Positions 9,201 through 17,334 of a stretch of 64,000 nt of DNA are shown in pieces; the first letter of the stretch is position 1, and each line of letters starts with the position of its first letter. The position numbers and the translations under genes are program-made. Where the stretch lies: assembly GCA_029319145.1 (NCBI GenBank), contig CP119753.1, positions 3,596,001-3,660,000 of the forward strand. The letters run 5' to 3'. The stretch comes from Microbacter sp. GSS18 (GTDB lineage Bacteria; Actinomycetota; Actinomycetes; Actinomycetales; Microbacteriaceae). Under the pieces are notes generated by a model. It was not told the origin of the DNA. It ran no database searches and saw nothing but the letters and a program-made list of their open reading frames with translations.

Positions 9201-10484
9201 GTGAGCCAGACGATCCGGCCCCCGAGGCGCCGACGACGTCCCGTCGCCGGCCACGCGGTCCTGTCGTCTCCGAGCCCGGTCGGGATCGTCATGAAGGTCG
9301 CGGCGATCGTGGCTGCCGTCGGAGTCGTCTCGGTCATGGGCATCGTCTCCTTCGCGGCCTACGACCTGACCTCGTCGTTCACCGAGGACGCCGTCGCCCT
9401 CGAGGGGCAGGAGTCGGTCCCGCCCGACATCGGCGCCATCGAAGGCGGCGTGAACCTGCTCGTGGTCGGCACCGACGAGTGCGAGGAGAAGTACGCGAAG
9501 TACTTCCCGACCCGCTGCTCGGGCGCCACGGCGACCGGCCAGCTCAACGACGTCAACCTGCTGGTCCACATCTCGGACGAGCCCCGTCGCGTCACGGTGA
9601 TCTCGTTCCCGCGCGATCTGATGGTGCCGATCCCCTCGTGCACGAGCGAGGACGGCACGCCGTCCTCGGCGATCAGCGTCTCGCAGATCAACGCGGCGTG
9701 GGGCTACGGCGGCCTGAACTGCGTCGTGAAGACCGTCTCGCAGCTCAGCGGCGAGAACATTCCGTTCGCGGCCAAGGTCAGCTTCGGCAACGTCATCGCC
9801 ATCACCGACGCCATCGGCGGCGTCGAGGTGTGCATCGGCAACGGCGGCATCCGTGACAGCCACACCGGCATCAACTGGCCGGCGGGCATGCGCACCGTCA
9901 AGGGGTTCGAGGCGCTGCAGTTCCTGCGCACCCGCCACGGGCTGCAGAACGGCAGCGACCTGGCGCGCATCTCGAACCAGCAGCAGTACATGTCGCGCCT
10001 GTCGCGCAAGCTCGTCAGCGAAGAGGTCCTCTCGAGCCCGACGACGCTGCTGCGGCTCGCGACGACCGCGGTGCAGAACGTGACGCCGAGCCAGAGCCTG
10101 ACCAACCCGATGACGCTCGTGCAGGTCGCGCTCGCGGTCAAGGACGTGCCGTTCGACGAGATCGTGTTCGTGCAGTATCCGGTCGTCGAGTACGCGCCGG
10201 ACCCGAACCGCGTGGCCCCGAACTATGACGCGGCGAAGCAGCTGTGGGCGGCGCTCCGCGCCAACAGCCAGCTCGCGGTCACGAGCGACCCGAACAACAC
10301 CGGCGGCGTCGTCACGGTCACGCCGACCGAGACCCCGAGGCCGCAGCCGTCACCCACCGGCACACCGACACCCGGCGCCACCGAGGCGCCCGCGCCGGCC
10401 GATGAGGTCGTCGAGCTGCCGAGCACGATCCCGGGGACGACCGCCGCCGACGAGACATGCTCAGCAGGGAACTTGAGGGGCTGA
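9201..10484 (+). CDS. LCP family cell-wall glycopolymer ligase, copy 2
   Basis: A 427-residue LCP protein, more diverged than copies 1 and 3. Basic N-terminus, one transmembrane helix about residues 30-55, then the extracellular domain with GGVNLLVVGTDECEEKY, NDVNLLVHISDEPRRV, SFPRDLMVPIPSC and FLRTRHGLQNGSDLARISNQQQ. Conserved arginines and aspartates of the polyprenyl-phosphate pocket are retained. The C-terminal 60 residues are a Thr/Pro-rich wall-spanning linker, VVELPSTIPGTTAADETC. The GTG at 9201 is the start; the longer frame beginning at 9114 lies inside tRNA-Ser and cannot be coding. Its stop overlaps the ATG of copy 3 (TGATG). Confidence 0.9.
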   Translation: MSQTIRPPRRRRRPVAGHAVLSSPSPVGIVMKVAAIVAAVGVVSVMGIVSFAAYDLTSSFTEDAVALEGQESVPPDIGAIEGGVNLLVVGTDECEEKYAKYFPTRCSGATATGQLNDVNLLVHISDEPRRVTVISFPRDLMVPIPSCTSEDGTPSSAISVSQINAAWGYGGLNCVVKTVSQLSGENIPFAAKVSFGNVIAITDAIGGVEVCIGNGGIRDSHTGINWPAGMRTVKGFEALQFLRTRHGLQNGSDLARISNQQQYMSRLSRKLVSEEVLSSPTTLLRLATTAVQNVTPSQSLTNPMTLVQVALAVKDVPFDEIVFVQYPVVEYAPDPNRVAPNYDAAKQLWAALRANSQLAVTSDPNNTGGVVTVTPTETPRPQPSPTGTPTPGATEAPAPADEVVELPSTIPGTTAADETCSAGNLRG

Positions 10485-11794
10485 TGACAGGATTCACCGG
10501 ACGCCCGCGCAACGGGCGCAAGCCGCTCGCGCGCCACGCGCAGCTCGACGAGCGCGCGCCGATCATGCGCGTGCTGTCGATGATCGGCGTCTTCGTCGCC
10601 GTCGTCGCGGTCAGCGTCGTCGGCATCGGCACCGTGAACGTGTGGAGTGCGGCATCCGCCATCGGCGACAACGCCGTCGTGCTGGATGAGGACGAGGAGA
10701 TCCCGCCGTCGCTGGGTGCGATCGAGGGCGGCGTCAACGTCCTCGTCGTGGGCACCGACTCGTGCGAGGGCCAGGATCTCGAGCTCTTCCCGCGGTGCGC
10801 GCACGACGACGGCGGTGAGCGCAATGACGTCACGATGCTCGTGCACATCAGCGACAACCCCCGCCGCGTGACCGTGGTCTCCTTCCCGCGCGACATGATC
10901 GTGCCGATCCCGTCGTGCTCGGACGGCGAGGGCGGGTCGTACTCGGCCATGAGCGCCCAGATGATCAACGCGTCGTACATGTACGGCGGCCTGGCGTGCA
11001 CCGTGCGCACCGTCGAGGAGCTCACCGGCGAAGACATCCAGTTCGCGGCGGCCATCCGCTGGACGGGCGTCATCAACATGTCCGATGCCATCGGGGGCGT
11101 CGACGTGTGTGTCGCCGGTGACATCTCGGACAGCCACACGGGTCTGAACCTGACGGCCGGCAACCACACCCTGGTGGGGGCCGAGGCGCTGCAGTTCCTG
11201 CGGATCCGTCACGGCATCGGCGACGGGTCGGACCTCGGTCGCATCTCGAACCAGCAGCAGTTCATGTCGTCGATGGTGCGCAAGCTCCAGTCGGAGTCGG
11301 TGCTGGCGAATCCGTCGGTGCTGTTCAACCTGGCCACGACCGCGGTGAGCCAGGTGACGCAGGGTCAGCTCGTGCTGAGCTCGACGTTGACGAACCCGAC
11401 GCTGATGGTGCAGATCGCCATGGCCGTGAAGGACGTCGCGTACGAGGACATCGTCTTCGTGCAGTACCCGACGGTGTATTCGAGCGACTTCGTCCACGTG
11501 CTTCCGGTGACGGATGCCGCCGACGTTCTGTTCCAGGCGCTGCGCGACAACCAGGCGCTGACGCTCACCGGCGAGGCGAGCGGAGGCTACGGCGTCGAGG
11601 TCACGGGTGAGGCCGAGAAGCCGACGCCCACCCCGACCGCGGATGCGGATGCCGGATCCGGCGAGACGGCGTCGCCGACCGCGACTCCCGCGCCGACCGA
11701 GAGCGCCGCGCCCGCCGAGGAGCGGGTGGAACTGCCCTCGCAGATCACCGGCACCACCGCCGCGCAGGTCACCTGCACGGTTCCGGAGGGGTAG
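10484..11794 (+). CDS. LCP family cell-wall glycopolymer ligase, copy 3
   Basis: A 436-residue LCP protein very similar to copy 1: transmembrane helix about 25-50, extracellular domain with GGVNVLVVGTDSCEGQDLEL, NDVTMLVHISDNPRRV, SFPRDMIVPIPSC and RIRHGIGDGSDLGRISNQQQF, then an Ala/Thr/Pro-rich linker and a closing VELPSQITGTTAAQVTC. It presumably performs the same type of glycopolymer transfer. The ATG at 10484 shares one base with the stop of copy 2, and GAGGGG precedes it, so the two are coupled. A further in-frame ATG at 10457 would lie inside copy 2 and has no site of its own. Confidence 0.9.
   Translation: MTGFTGRPRNGRKPLARHAQLDERAPIMRVLSMIGVFVAVVAVSVVGIGTVNVWSAASAIGDNAVVLDEDEEIPPSLGAIEGGVNVLVVGTDSCEGQDLELFPRCAHDDGGERNDVTMLVHISDNPRRVTVVSFPRDMIVPIPSCSDGEGGSYSAMSAQMINASYMYGGLACTVRTVEELTGEDIQFAAAIRWTGVINMSDAIGGVDVCVAGDISDSHTGLNLTAGNHTLVGAEALQFLRIRHGIGDGSDLGRISNQQQFMSSMVRKLQSESVLANPSVLFNLATTAVSQVTQGQLVLSSTLTNPTLMVQIAMAVKDVAYEDIVFVQYPTVYSSDFVHVLPVTDAADVLFQALRDNQALTLTGEASGGYGVEVTGEAEKPTPTPTADADAGSGETASPTATPAPTESAAPAEERVELPSQITGTTAAQVTCTVPEG
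11156..11292 (+). repeat. Near-identical direct repeat within LCP copy 3
   Basis: Partner of 8299-8435; the only difference is G instead of C at the 24th base. The two blocks lie 2.9 kb apart in direct orientation, so recombination between them would delete LCP copy 2 and tRNA-Ser(UGA). Confidence 0.9.
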
Positions 11795-11804
11795 CGGGGT
11801 GACG

Positions 11805-11834
11805 AGGAGCGGCGTGCGAACGGCATCCGCTCCT
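11805..11834. terminator. Bidirectional hairpin between LCP copy 3 and TetR gene
   Basis: AGGAGCGG (11805-11812) and CCGCTCCT (11827-11834) are perfect 8-base inverted arms separated by 14 bases. The hairpin lies exactly between the two convergent stop codons (11794 and 11837), the expected position for a shared terminator. No T-run follows on either strand. Confidence 0.55.
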
Positions 11835-11836
11835 GG

Positions 11837-12466
11837 TCAGTCCTCCGGGCGGCCGGGGCGAATGCCCGCGGCCGGCAGGATGATGCGGTCGATGATCTCG
11901 ATGATGACCTCGCGCTGTACCGGCTGTCCCAGCATGAGCACGCGATACGCCACCATCGCCGGTCCCACCAGCGCGAGGTGCTCGACGTCGCATTCCGGGG
12001 AGATCTCGCCGCGCGCGATGGCGCGGCGGAGGGCGATGCGGTTGGCTTCGGCGCGCGGCTCGACGAGCGCGGCGCGCGCGGCCTCGGCGAGTTCGGGGGA
12101 GCGGGCGATCATCGAGACGATGCCCGCCATGACCTTGAGCTTCCGCTCCGCGTCACGGATCGATGGCGTTCCCACGAGAGCGACGAGATCCCCGCGCAGC
12201 GTGCCGGTGTCGGGTGGTGAGGCGAAGTCGATGTCGGATGCCTTCATGCATGCCACGGCGTCGAGCACGAGGTCGGGCTTCGAGGCCCAGCGGCGGTAGA
12301 GCGTGGCCTTGCCGGCCTTGGCGCGTGCCGCGACCATGTCGATGGTCATGCCGTCGTAGCCGGTCTCGGCGAGTACATCGAGCGCGGCTTCGAGGATCTC
12401 GGGATCGCGCGTGTGGTCGCGCTTGCGGCCCAGGCGCGGCTTGGCGTCGGGTTCGACCTGCGTCAT
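11837..12466 (-). CDS. TetR/AcrR family regulator of the adjacent MFS exporter
   Basis: A 209-residue TetR repressor. The DNA-binding region spans about residues 15-65: TRDPEILEAALDVLAETGYD, then GMTIDMVAARAKAGKATLYRRW. The remaining helical domain resembles the AcrR C-terminal type that binds drugs. ATG 12466 follows GGGAGGCGGG, a good ribosome binding site. It is divergent from the MFS exporter, separated by 98 bases with an imperfect dyad overlapping the exporter start region. The usual logic is repression of both genes released by an exporter substrate; this is inferred from family and layout. Confidence 0.9.
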   Translation of the reverse strand: MTQVEPDAKPRLGRKRDHTRDPEILEAALDVLAETGYDGMTIDMVAARAKAGKATLYRRWASKPDLVLDAVACMKASDIDFASPPDTGTLRGDLVALVGTPSIRDAERKLKVMAGIVSMIARSPELAEAARAALVEPRAEANRIALRRAIARGEISPECDVEHLALVGPAMVAYRVLMLGQPVQREVIIEIIDRIILPAAGIRPGRPED

Positions 12467-12544
12467 CGCACCCGCCTCCCTTCCGCTCGTGTCGATGTTA
12501 CCGGCGGGTGAATTCCTGAACAATCCATATCCGGAACTGCTCAG

Positions 12545-12558
12545 TACCGTATAGAGTA
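12545..12558. promoter_or_regulatory. Candidate TetR operator and -10 of the MFS gene
   Basis: TACCGTATAGAGTA is an imperfect dyad (10 of 14 positions symmetrical, TAC-nn-TATA-nn-GTA) in the TetR/MFS intergenic region. It contains TAGAGT (12552-12557), a TAnnnT -10 seven bases before the MFS ATG at 12565, where no ribosome binding site is visible. A repressor bound here would block a leaderless exporter transcript. Confidence 0.45.
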
Positions 12559-12564
12559 CCCGAC

Positions 12565-14064
12565 ATGACCTCATCCACCCTGCCCGCGACCGACCGTCGT
12601 CGCTGGATCACCCTCGTCGTGGTCGGGCTCGCCCAGCTCATGGTCGTGCTCGACGCCACCGTCGTGAACATCGCGCTGCCGTCGGCGCAGGCCGACCTCG
12701 GCTTCAGCGACGGCCAGCGCCAGTGGATCATCACCGCATACTCGCTCGCGTTCGGCAGCCTGCTGCTGCTCGGGGGGCGTCTCTCGGACCTCATGGGCCG
12801 CAAGCTCACGTTCGTCGCCGGGCTTATCGGCTTCGCCGCCGCATCCGCCCTCGGGGGTGCGGCCGCAACGTTCGAGCTCCTCGTTCTGGCTCGGGCGCTG
12901 CAGGGCGCATTCGGTGCGCTGCTGGCCCCGACCGCCCTCGCGGTGCTCACCACGGCGTTCGTGATCCCGAAGGAGCGCGCTCGCGCGTTCGGTGTCTTCG
13001 GCGCGATCGCGGGTGCCGGCGGCGCCGTCGGCCTGCTGCTGGGCGGCGTCCTCACCGAAGCGCTCGACTGGCGCTGGAACCTGTACATCAACGTCTTCAT
13101 CGCCGCCTTCGCGCTGGTCGGAGCCATGATGTTCGTGCCCCACGTGGAGCGGTCGGGGCGGCGCCCGAAGCTCGATGTGCCCGGCACCCTGCTCGTCTCG
13201 GGAGCTCTGTTCGGGCTCGTGTACGGGTTCTCGAATGCTGAGACCGATGGCTGGGACTCGCCACTGACCTGGGGCGTGCTCGCGATCGCCGGGGCCCTGC
13301 TGGTGGCGTTCGTGGCCTGGCAGACGCGCGCGTCGCATCCGCTTCTGCCGCTGCGCATCGTGCTCGACCGCAACCGAGCCGCCGCCTACCTGTCGGTGCT
13401 GATCGCGGGCGCCGGGATGTTCGGCATCTTCCTGTTCGTCACCTACTACCTGCAGACGACCCTCGGGTACTCGCCGATCCAGACCGGCCTGGCATTCCTG
13501 CCCATGATCGCGATGCTCGTGCTCGCGGCGCAGCTGGGCACCAACCTGTTAGTGCCGCGCCTCGGGCCGAAGATCATGGTGCCCATCGGCATGACCCTCG
13601 GGGCGATCGCGATGATGTGGCTCACCTTCCTGGACGCGTCGAGCACGTACGCCGCTCACGTCCTGCCGCCGCTCATGGTGATGGGCTTCGCGATGGGCAC
13701 GATCATGCCGGCTTCGATGCAGACCGCGACGCTCGGCGTCGACCGCGAGTTCGCCGGCGTCGCCTCGGCGATGGTGAACACCAGCCAGCAGGTCGGCGGC
13801 TCGATCGGCACCGCGCTGCTGAACACCCTCGCCGCGACAGCTGCCGCGGACTACCTCGCCGCGAACACGCCTGTCACGCCCGAGGTCGGGGTGGACGCCG
13901 CGCTCGCGAGCTACAGCACCGCGTACCTGTGGGCGGCGATCTTCTTCGCGGCCGGCGCCGTGATGTCGGCGCTGCTGTTCCGGCGCCGCGGACACGGTCT
14001 CTCGCTCTCGCACGCGGCACCGCCGGCGGCGGAGGAGGACCGCGAGCCCGTGGCCGCACACTGA
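12565..14064 (+). CDS. MFS drug exporter, DHA2 (EmrB/QacA) family
   Basis: A 499-residue proton-coupled exporter with about 14 membrane helices. The first helix begins WITLVVVGLAQLMVVLDATV, containing the DHA2-typical LDxTxVNxALP motif (LDATVVNIALP). Motif A is GGRLSDLMGRKL near residue 70, and motif C with repeated glycines is GAIAGAGGAVGLLLGG near 150. Such proteins expel lipophilic drugs and dyes from the cell membrane. The ATG at 12565 has no Shine-Dalgarno and sits 7 bases after a -10-like TAGAGT. It is divergent from a TetR gene that probably represses it. Confidence 0.93.
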   Translation: MTSSTLPATDRRRWITLVVVGLAQLMVVLDATVVNIALPSAQADLGFSDGQRQWIITAYSLAFGSLLLLGGRLSDLMGRKLTFVAGLIGFAAASALGGAAATFELLVLARALQGAFGALLAPTALAVLTTAFVIPKERARAFGVFGAIAGAGGAVGLLLGGVLTEALDWRWNLYINVFIAAFALVGAMMFVPHVERSGRRPKLDVPGTLLVSGALFGLVYGFSNAETDGWDSPLTWGVLAIAGALLVAFVAWQTRASHPLLPLRIVLDRNRAAAYLSVLIAGAGMFGIFLFVTYYLQTTLGYSPIQTGLAFLPMIAMLVLAAQLGTNLLVPRLGPKIMVPIGMTLGAIAMMWLTFLDASSTYAAHVLPPLMVMGFAMGTIMPASMQTATLGVDREFAGVASAMVNTSQQVGGSIGTALLNTLAATAAADYLAANTPVTPEVGVDAALASYSTAYLWAAIFFAAGAVMSALLFRRRGHGLSLSHAAPPAAEEDREPVAAH

Positions 14065-14077
14065 CTGCGCTGTCGGT

Positions 14078-14113
14078 GCGGGGCGGGCGCTGCCGGTTCG
14101 GTGCTCGCCCCGC
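14078..14113 (+). terminator. GC-rich hairpin after the MFS gene
   Basis: GCGGGGCGGGC (14078-14088) pairs with GCTCGCCCCGC (14103-14113) with one mismatch. It follows the exporter stop by 13 bases and separates it from the TATGAT-like -10 (14121-14126) that may drive the downstream tRNA. Confidence 0.55.
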
Positions 14114-14163
14114 GACCGGTTATGATTACCTGGTGTGTTCTGCGGCTTCGGCCGTGATCACCT

Positions 14164-14252
14164 GGAGACGTCGCATAGTCAGGCCTAGTGCACCACCCTG
14201 CTAAGGTGGAGTCCTCGCAAGGGGACCGAGGGTTCAAATCCCTCCGTCTCCG
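14164..14252 (+). tRNA. tRNA-Ser (GCU anticodon)
   Basis: Acceptor GGAGACG (14164-14170) pairs with CGTCTCC (14245-14251), discriminator G at 14252, no encoded CCA. The anticodon arm is CCACC-CTGCTAA-GGTGG with anticodon GCT at 14200-14202; the long variable arm and GGTTCAAATCC T arm fit tRNA-Ser, reading AGC and AGU. Serine tRNAs are common integration targets, and the 3' end is repeated in imperfect form at 24027-24050. Confidence 0.97.
14231..14252 (+). repeat. Left attachment-like site (tRNA-Ser 3' end)
   Basis: GGTTCAAATCCCTCCGTCTCCG is too long to be chance when its last 15 bases (ATCCCTCCGTCTCCG, 14238-14252) recur exactly at 24036-24050, preceded there by GGTTCAA plus one extra G. 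This is the arrangement left by tyrosine recombinases that integrate into tRNA genes. Confidence 0.7.
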
Positions 14253-14262
14253 CAGAACTTCC

Positions 14263-14301
14263 TGGCCCGCAATCCCTTGAAAACACTGGGATCGCGGGCC
14301 A
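14263..14301. terminator. Inverted repeat just after the tRNA
   Basis: TGGCCCGCAATCCC (14263-14276) and GGGATCGCGGGCCA (14288-14301) form a 14-base stem with one mismatch and an 11-base loop. It could terminate the tRNA transcript, or mark the place where an integrase gene once ended, since such genes often finish against the attachment site. Neither role can be proven here. Confidence 0.5.
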
Positions 14302-14325
14302 TAGGTTTCTCATAGGAACGCGATT

Positions 14326-14344
14326 TGCGTAAGGATTGCGTAAA
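14326..14344 (+). repeat. Left copy of the island-end motif
   Basis: TGCGTAAGGATTGCGTAAA, itself a tandem of (T)GCGTAA(R/A), matches 23904-23922 at 17 of 19 bases in the same orientation. It lies 74 bases inside the left attachment site. Arm-type binding sites for a tyrosine integrase are the likeliest explanation. Confidence 0.6.
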
Positions 14345-14393
14345 GTCGCGGGAAGTTGCCTACCCGGGCTCCGGTGATTGAACCCGGCCGGAC

Positions 14394-14615
14394 ATGAGCC
14401 AACAGGATGCGGCGGGGTTCAGCGCGGCGGATGCGGAGACGCGGCTGCACCGCCAACTCGTGGAGATCCGAGATGCCGCTGTCGATCCACGCGTTTCGTT
14501 CGAGTTGAGTGATGCTGAGGGCGTGGTCGTCGAGGCAGCGGAGGAGCACCTGCTCGGGCGCGGTGCTGGCACGGGTCCCTCGAGCAGCGGCCTCGCGACG
14601 AGGGCGACTCATTGA
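14394..14615 (+). CDS. Possible small protein upstream of the hydrolase
   Basis: A 73-codon frame starting at ATG 14394 whose stop overlaps the TTG start of the alpha/beta hydrolase (TTGA), which would allow coupled translation. The translation has a plausible acidic helical middle (DAETRLHRQLVEIRDAAVD, then SFELSDAEGVVVEAAEEHLL) and no recognised domain. Overlapping frames on both strands are also open, so it could be a chance frame in island-end DNA. The remaining sequence between 14253 and 14611 contains only the inverted repeat and the island-end motif. Confidence 0.3.
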   Translation: MSQQDAAGFSAADAETRLHRQLVEIRDAAVDPRVSFELSDAEGVVVEAAEEHLLGRGAGTGPSSSGLATRATH

Positions 14616-15787
14616 GGGCGGGTGCAGGAGTCGCGGCCGCTGCCGGAATCGGCCTGGCCCTTGTCGCCAGCGCGGCAGGCCTCGGGTTCGCGATCGCGCG
14701 GAGGTTGACGGCACCGCCGTCGGGCAGGGTCTACGATCTCACCGTCCGGGGTATCCTGCGCCATGAGGGCCACGACGCGGTCGTCCTTGACCGCAACGCA
14801 TCGACGGTGGCGACGGGCGTCTACAACCTGTGGCTCGAGGACGGCGGGTGGGTTCGGCTCGGCCCGATCGTCGGCGAGGACGCCCGAACGGTGACGCGGC
14901 TGGTTGAGTCGGCCGAGCCGGCGGACGCGCTGGCAGTTGGCAAGCGCGCGTCGTGGAGCGGCATCTATTATCGCGATCCCGCCGACGCTGGTCTCGTCGC
15001 CCAGGACGTGATTGTGGAGACCCCGGTCGGCCCCGCGCCCGCCTGGCTGATCCGCCCGTCCGGGAACGCGACGAACAACTGGGCGATCCACATCCATGGA
15101 CTGGCGAGCCCGCGCGCGGGCACGCTCCGTGGAGTGAAGGTCGCGGCCGACGCGGGCCTCGTCTCACTCGTCGTCACTTATCGCAACGATGGCGAGGGCC
15201 CCACGGTGGGAACTGGTCGCTCCACGCTCGGTGCAACAGAGACCGACGATGTTCGCGCTGCCGTGAGGTACGCGATCGCGCACGGCGCCGAGCGGATCGT
15301 GCTGTTCGGATGGTCAATGGGCGGAGCGATCGCGCTACAGATTGCGGCTGACGACGAGTTCTGCGCCACAATTGACAGGCTCGCTCTCGACTCGCCTGTG
15401 CTCGACTGGGTGGCAACGATCGACGCGAATTGCGTCCGAGCAGGACTCCCGCGTCGGGTCGGAGTACTCGCGAGTCCGTGGCTTGGGACTCGTCTCCTCG
15501 CGCGCCTGACCGGGATGGCCGCAGAGGTTCCGCTCGACCGATTCAACTGGATGGACCGCGCCGAGGAACTGCTCGTACCGACTCTGATCCTGCAGGGAAC
15601 CTTCGACAGGTCATCTCCATACGAGGTCGCGCGCCGGCTCGCGGAAGACCGCCGTGGCTCGGTACGGCTTGAGACGGTCGCCGCGGACCACACGCTTGTC
15701 TGGAACTCAGATCCAGCTCGGTGGAAGCGGCTCGCCACGGACTTTCTGGCGGCGGCGCGTAGTCGCTGCGCTGAGACGCGCGAATAG
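14612..15787 (+). CDS. Alpha/beta hydrolase with N-terminal membrane anchor
   Basis: A 391-residue serine hydrolase. Residues 1-35 hold a hydrophobic helix (GIGLALVASAAGLGFAIA) that probably anchors it in the membrane or acts as a signal sequence. The oxyanion region HIHGLASPRAGTLRG lies near residue 155, the nucleophile elbow is GWSMGG near 233-238, an aspartate follows in ILQGTFDRSSP near 330 and the catalytic histidine is in AADHTLVW near 360. Substrate unknown. The only start giving the hydrophobic segment is TTG 14612. It is the first gene of the island and not tightly linked to the nucleotide genes; 260 bases follow it. Confidence 0.8.
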   Translation: MRAGAGVAAAAGIGLALVASAAGLGFAIARRLTAPPSGRVYDLTVRGILRHEGHDAVVLDRNASTVATGVYNLWLEDGGWVRLGPIVGEDARTVTRLVESAEPADALAVGKRASWSGIYYRDPADAGLVAQDVIVETPVGPAPAWLIRPSGNATNNWAIHIHGLASPRAGTLRGVKVAADAGLVSLVVTYRNDGEGPTVGTGRSTLGATETDDVRAAVRYAIAHGAERIVLFGWSMGGAIALQIAADDEFCATIDRLALDSPVLDWVATIDANCVRAGLPRRVGVLASPWLGTRLLARLTGMAAEVPLDRFNWMDRAEELLVPTLILQGTFDRSSPYEVARRLAEDRRGSVRLETVAADHTLVWNSDPARWKRLATDFLAAARSRCAETRE

Positions 15788-15925
15788 GGCCAGGCGCAAT
15801 CAGCGGGTATCGTTCCCCGCCGATCTCGGGTCGAGATGGCGCCCGATCCTGCGGCCCGATGTGCCCAAGCCCGGCTTCAAGCCCGTGTCCGCCGGGTGGG
15901 CTAGCCTGCGTGCACACCTCCGCGA

Positions 15926-15967
15926 TGGCACCTGATCTTGTCCACCCAGGAGCCTGAGCAGGTGCCA
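15926..15967. promoter_or_regulatory. Inverted repeat between hydrolase and nucleotide operon
   Basis: TGGCACCTG (15926-15934) and CAGGTGCCA (15959-15967) are perfect 9-base arms separated by 24 bases. It lies 139 bases past the hydrolase stop and 80 bases before the next start, so it may be a terminator for the hydrolase or an operator for the following operon. The rest of 15788-16047 shows no gene; TATCAT at 16017-16022 is a candidate -10 for the operon. Confidence 0.45.
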
Positions 15968-16047
15968 GGTCAGTCGATCGTGGATTTGCAGCCCGGATCG
16001 ATGGCGGCCTGACCGCTATCATGCATCGACAGGGGGAAGGGGAACCG

Positions 16048-17334
16048 ATGGGGACCGAGTTGCCGACCAACGTCGCTGAGGCGCTGATCAAGACCGTTAA
16101 GGACGTGCGTGACACCGGCTCTGCCGTGGATTCGGCCGGTGATGGGAGGGGGTTCGTCGAGTTGCTCGGTTACACGACCGGCATGAGCAACCCCCTCGCG
16201 AGGATTGGGGCGGGCCAACGACCGCTGCCGACAGTTGGCGCTGTAGCTCGATTCGTGTGGCTCGTTTCTGGTTCCGACCGGCTCGAGGACATCGCCTACT
16301 ACGAGAGTCGAGTACGTACCTACACGGATGACGGCCTCACTGTGCCGGGTTCGTCGTACGGCAAGCGAATCTTCAACGCGTCTCCCGGGACGAACCAGAT
16401 GCGCGGCGTCGTGGACGAGCTCAAGGCAAACCCCGACAGTCGCCGAGCTGCAGCGGTCGTTTGGCTCCCCGAGGATGCAGTGCGTACGTCGAACGACATC
16501 CCGTGCACTTTTGGGCTGTTCTTCCATGTTCGCGCGGGAGCGTTGACGATGACCACGGTCATGCGATCGAACAACGCAGTGACGCTTGTGCCGTACAACT
16601 TCTTCGAGTTCTCGATGATCGGAGAGATGGTCGCCGCAGAACTCGATGTGCCCTTCGAACGCTACATTCACTGGGCTGCCTCGATGCACACGATCGACGC
16701 GCAGAATGAACTGCGAGATCAGGTGCTGGCGATTTCGGAGCCGAGGGCAATCACGATGCCTGAGATGCCCAGGGGAGGGGCGCTCGAGATGGCGAACTCG
16801 CTCGCGGCGTATGAGGCACGGCTTAGGCATGCGGGGACTGCTGAAGAACTCGTCGAGCTCGCCAACGAAGCCAGGGACGTCTTGGGTGAGTACTGGGCCG
16901 GGTTCTTCAACGTCCTCTACGTTCACGGACTCGCAAAGCGCGGGATGAGAGCAGAGGCTTGGGAGGAGTTCGAGCGAATTCCGAGCTATTTTCAGCTCGG
17001 TGCGAAGGGCGCTATCGAGAAGGTTCTTGGGCCTGAACCGCTCGACACCAGTTCCACAGACGCGCTGTTCTCGCTCGACGTAATCGAACCCCTGACGGCT
17101 GGCCACGGCGCTGCTCAGGTGGCGATGGGAGCGTCGAAAGCCGATGACGTCGACTGGCTTCTCTCAGCTCTTGGCGACCTCTCCACCCCAGAAAGACCTG
17201 TGACACTGGACGAGCTAGTCTCTGTTCGAGAGGTCCTCCGCCAGGATGACGTCGCCCTCGCGGCAAGACTTGGGGACAAGCCTCAGGATGTTGCGGACGC
17301 GTTGGCCCGTGTTCGCGAAAGCGGAGGCTCGTGA
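16048..17334 (+). CDS. Thymidylate synthase-like protein with altered active site and C-terminal extension
   Basis: A 428-residue protein whose first 270 residues fit the thymidylate synthase/pyrimidine hydroxymethylase fold: YTDDGLTVPGSSYGKRIF (92-109), the phosphate-binding arginines in NPDSRRAAAVVW (128-139), the catalytic cysteine in DIPCTFGLFFHVR (Cys153) and RSNNAVTLVPYN (173-184). Asn184 aligns with the residue that selects uracil in thymidylate synthase, but the nearby conserved Asp is Asn176, the glycine of the loop is Leu180, and the usual DxHxY signature reads SMHTI. A further 140 helical residues follow. ATG 16048 is chosen for the GGGGGAAGGGG site; the in-frame ATG at 16021 overlaps the candidate -10. 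Activity may be altered or lost. Confidence 0.8.
   Translation: MGTELPTNVAEALIKTVKDVRDTGSAVDSAGDGRGFVELLGYTTGMSNPLARIGAGQRPLPTVGAVARFVWLVSGSDRLEDIAYYESRVRTYTDDGLTVPGSSYGKRIFNASPGTNQMRGVVDELKANPDSRRAAAVVWLPEDAVRTSNDIPCTFGLFFHVRAGALTMTTVMRSNNAVTLVPYNFFEFSMIGEMVAAELDVPFERYIHWAASMHTIDAQNELRDQVLAISEPRAITMPEMPRGGALEMANSLAAYEARLRHAGTAEELVELANEARDVLGEYWAGFFNVLYVHGLAKRGMRAEAWEEFERIPSYFQLGAKGAIEKVLGPEPLDTSSTDALFSLDVIEPLTAGHGAAQVAMGASKADDVDWLLSALGDLSTPERPVTLDELVSVREVLRQDDVALAARLGDKPQDVADALARVRESGGS

Noticed and set aside
14310..14714. Reverse-strand frame at the left island end as an integrase remnant
   Set aside because: No catalytic Arg-His-Arg-Tyr pattern or other integrase segment could be recognised, and its composition is that of a shadow frame.
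15654..15935. Forward frame overlapping the end of the hydrolase gene
   Set aside because: It overlaps the hydrolase in another frame, shows no domain and has no ribosome binding site.
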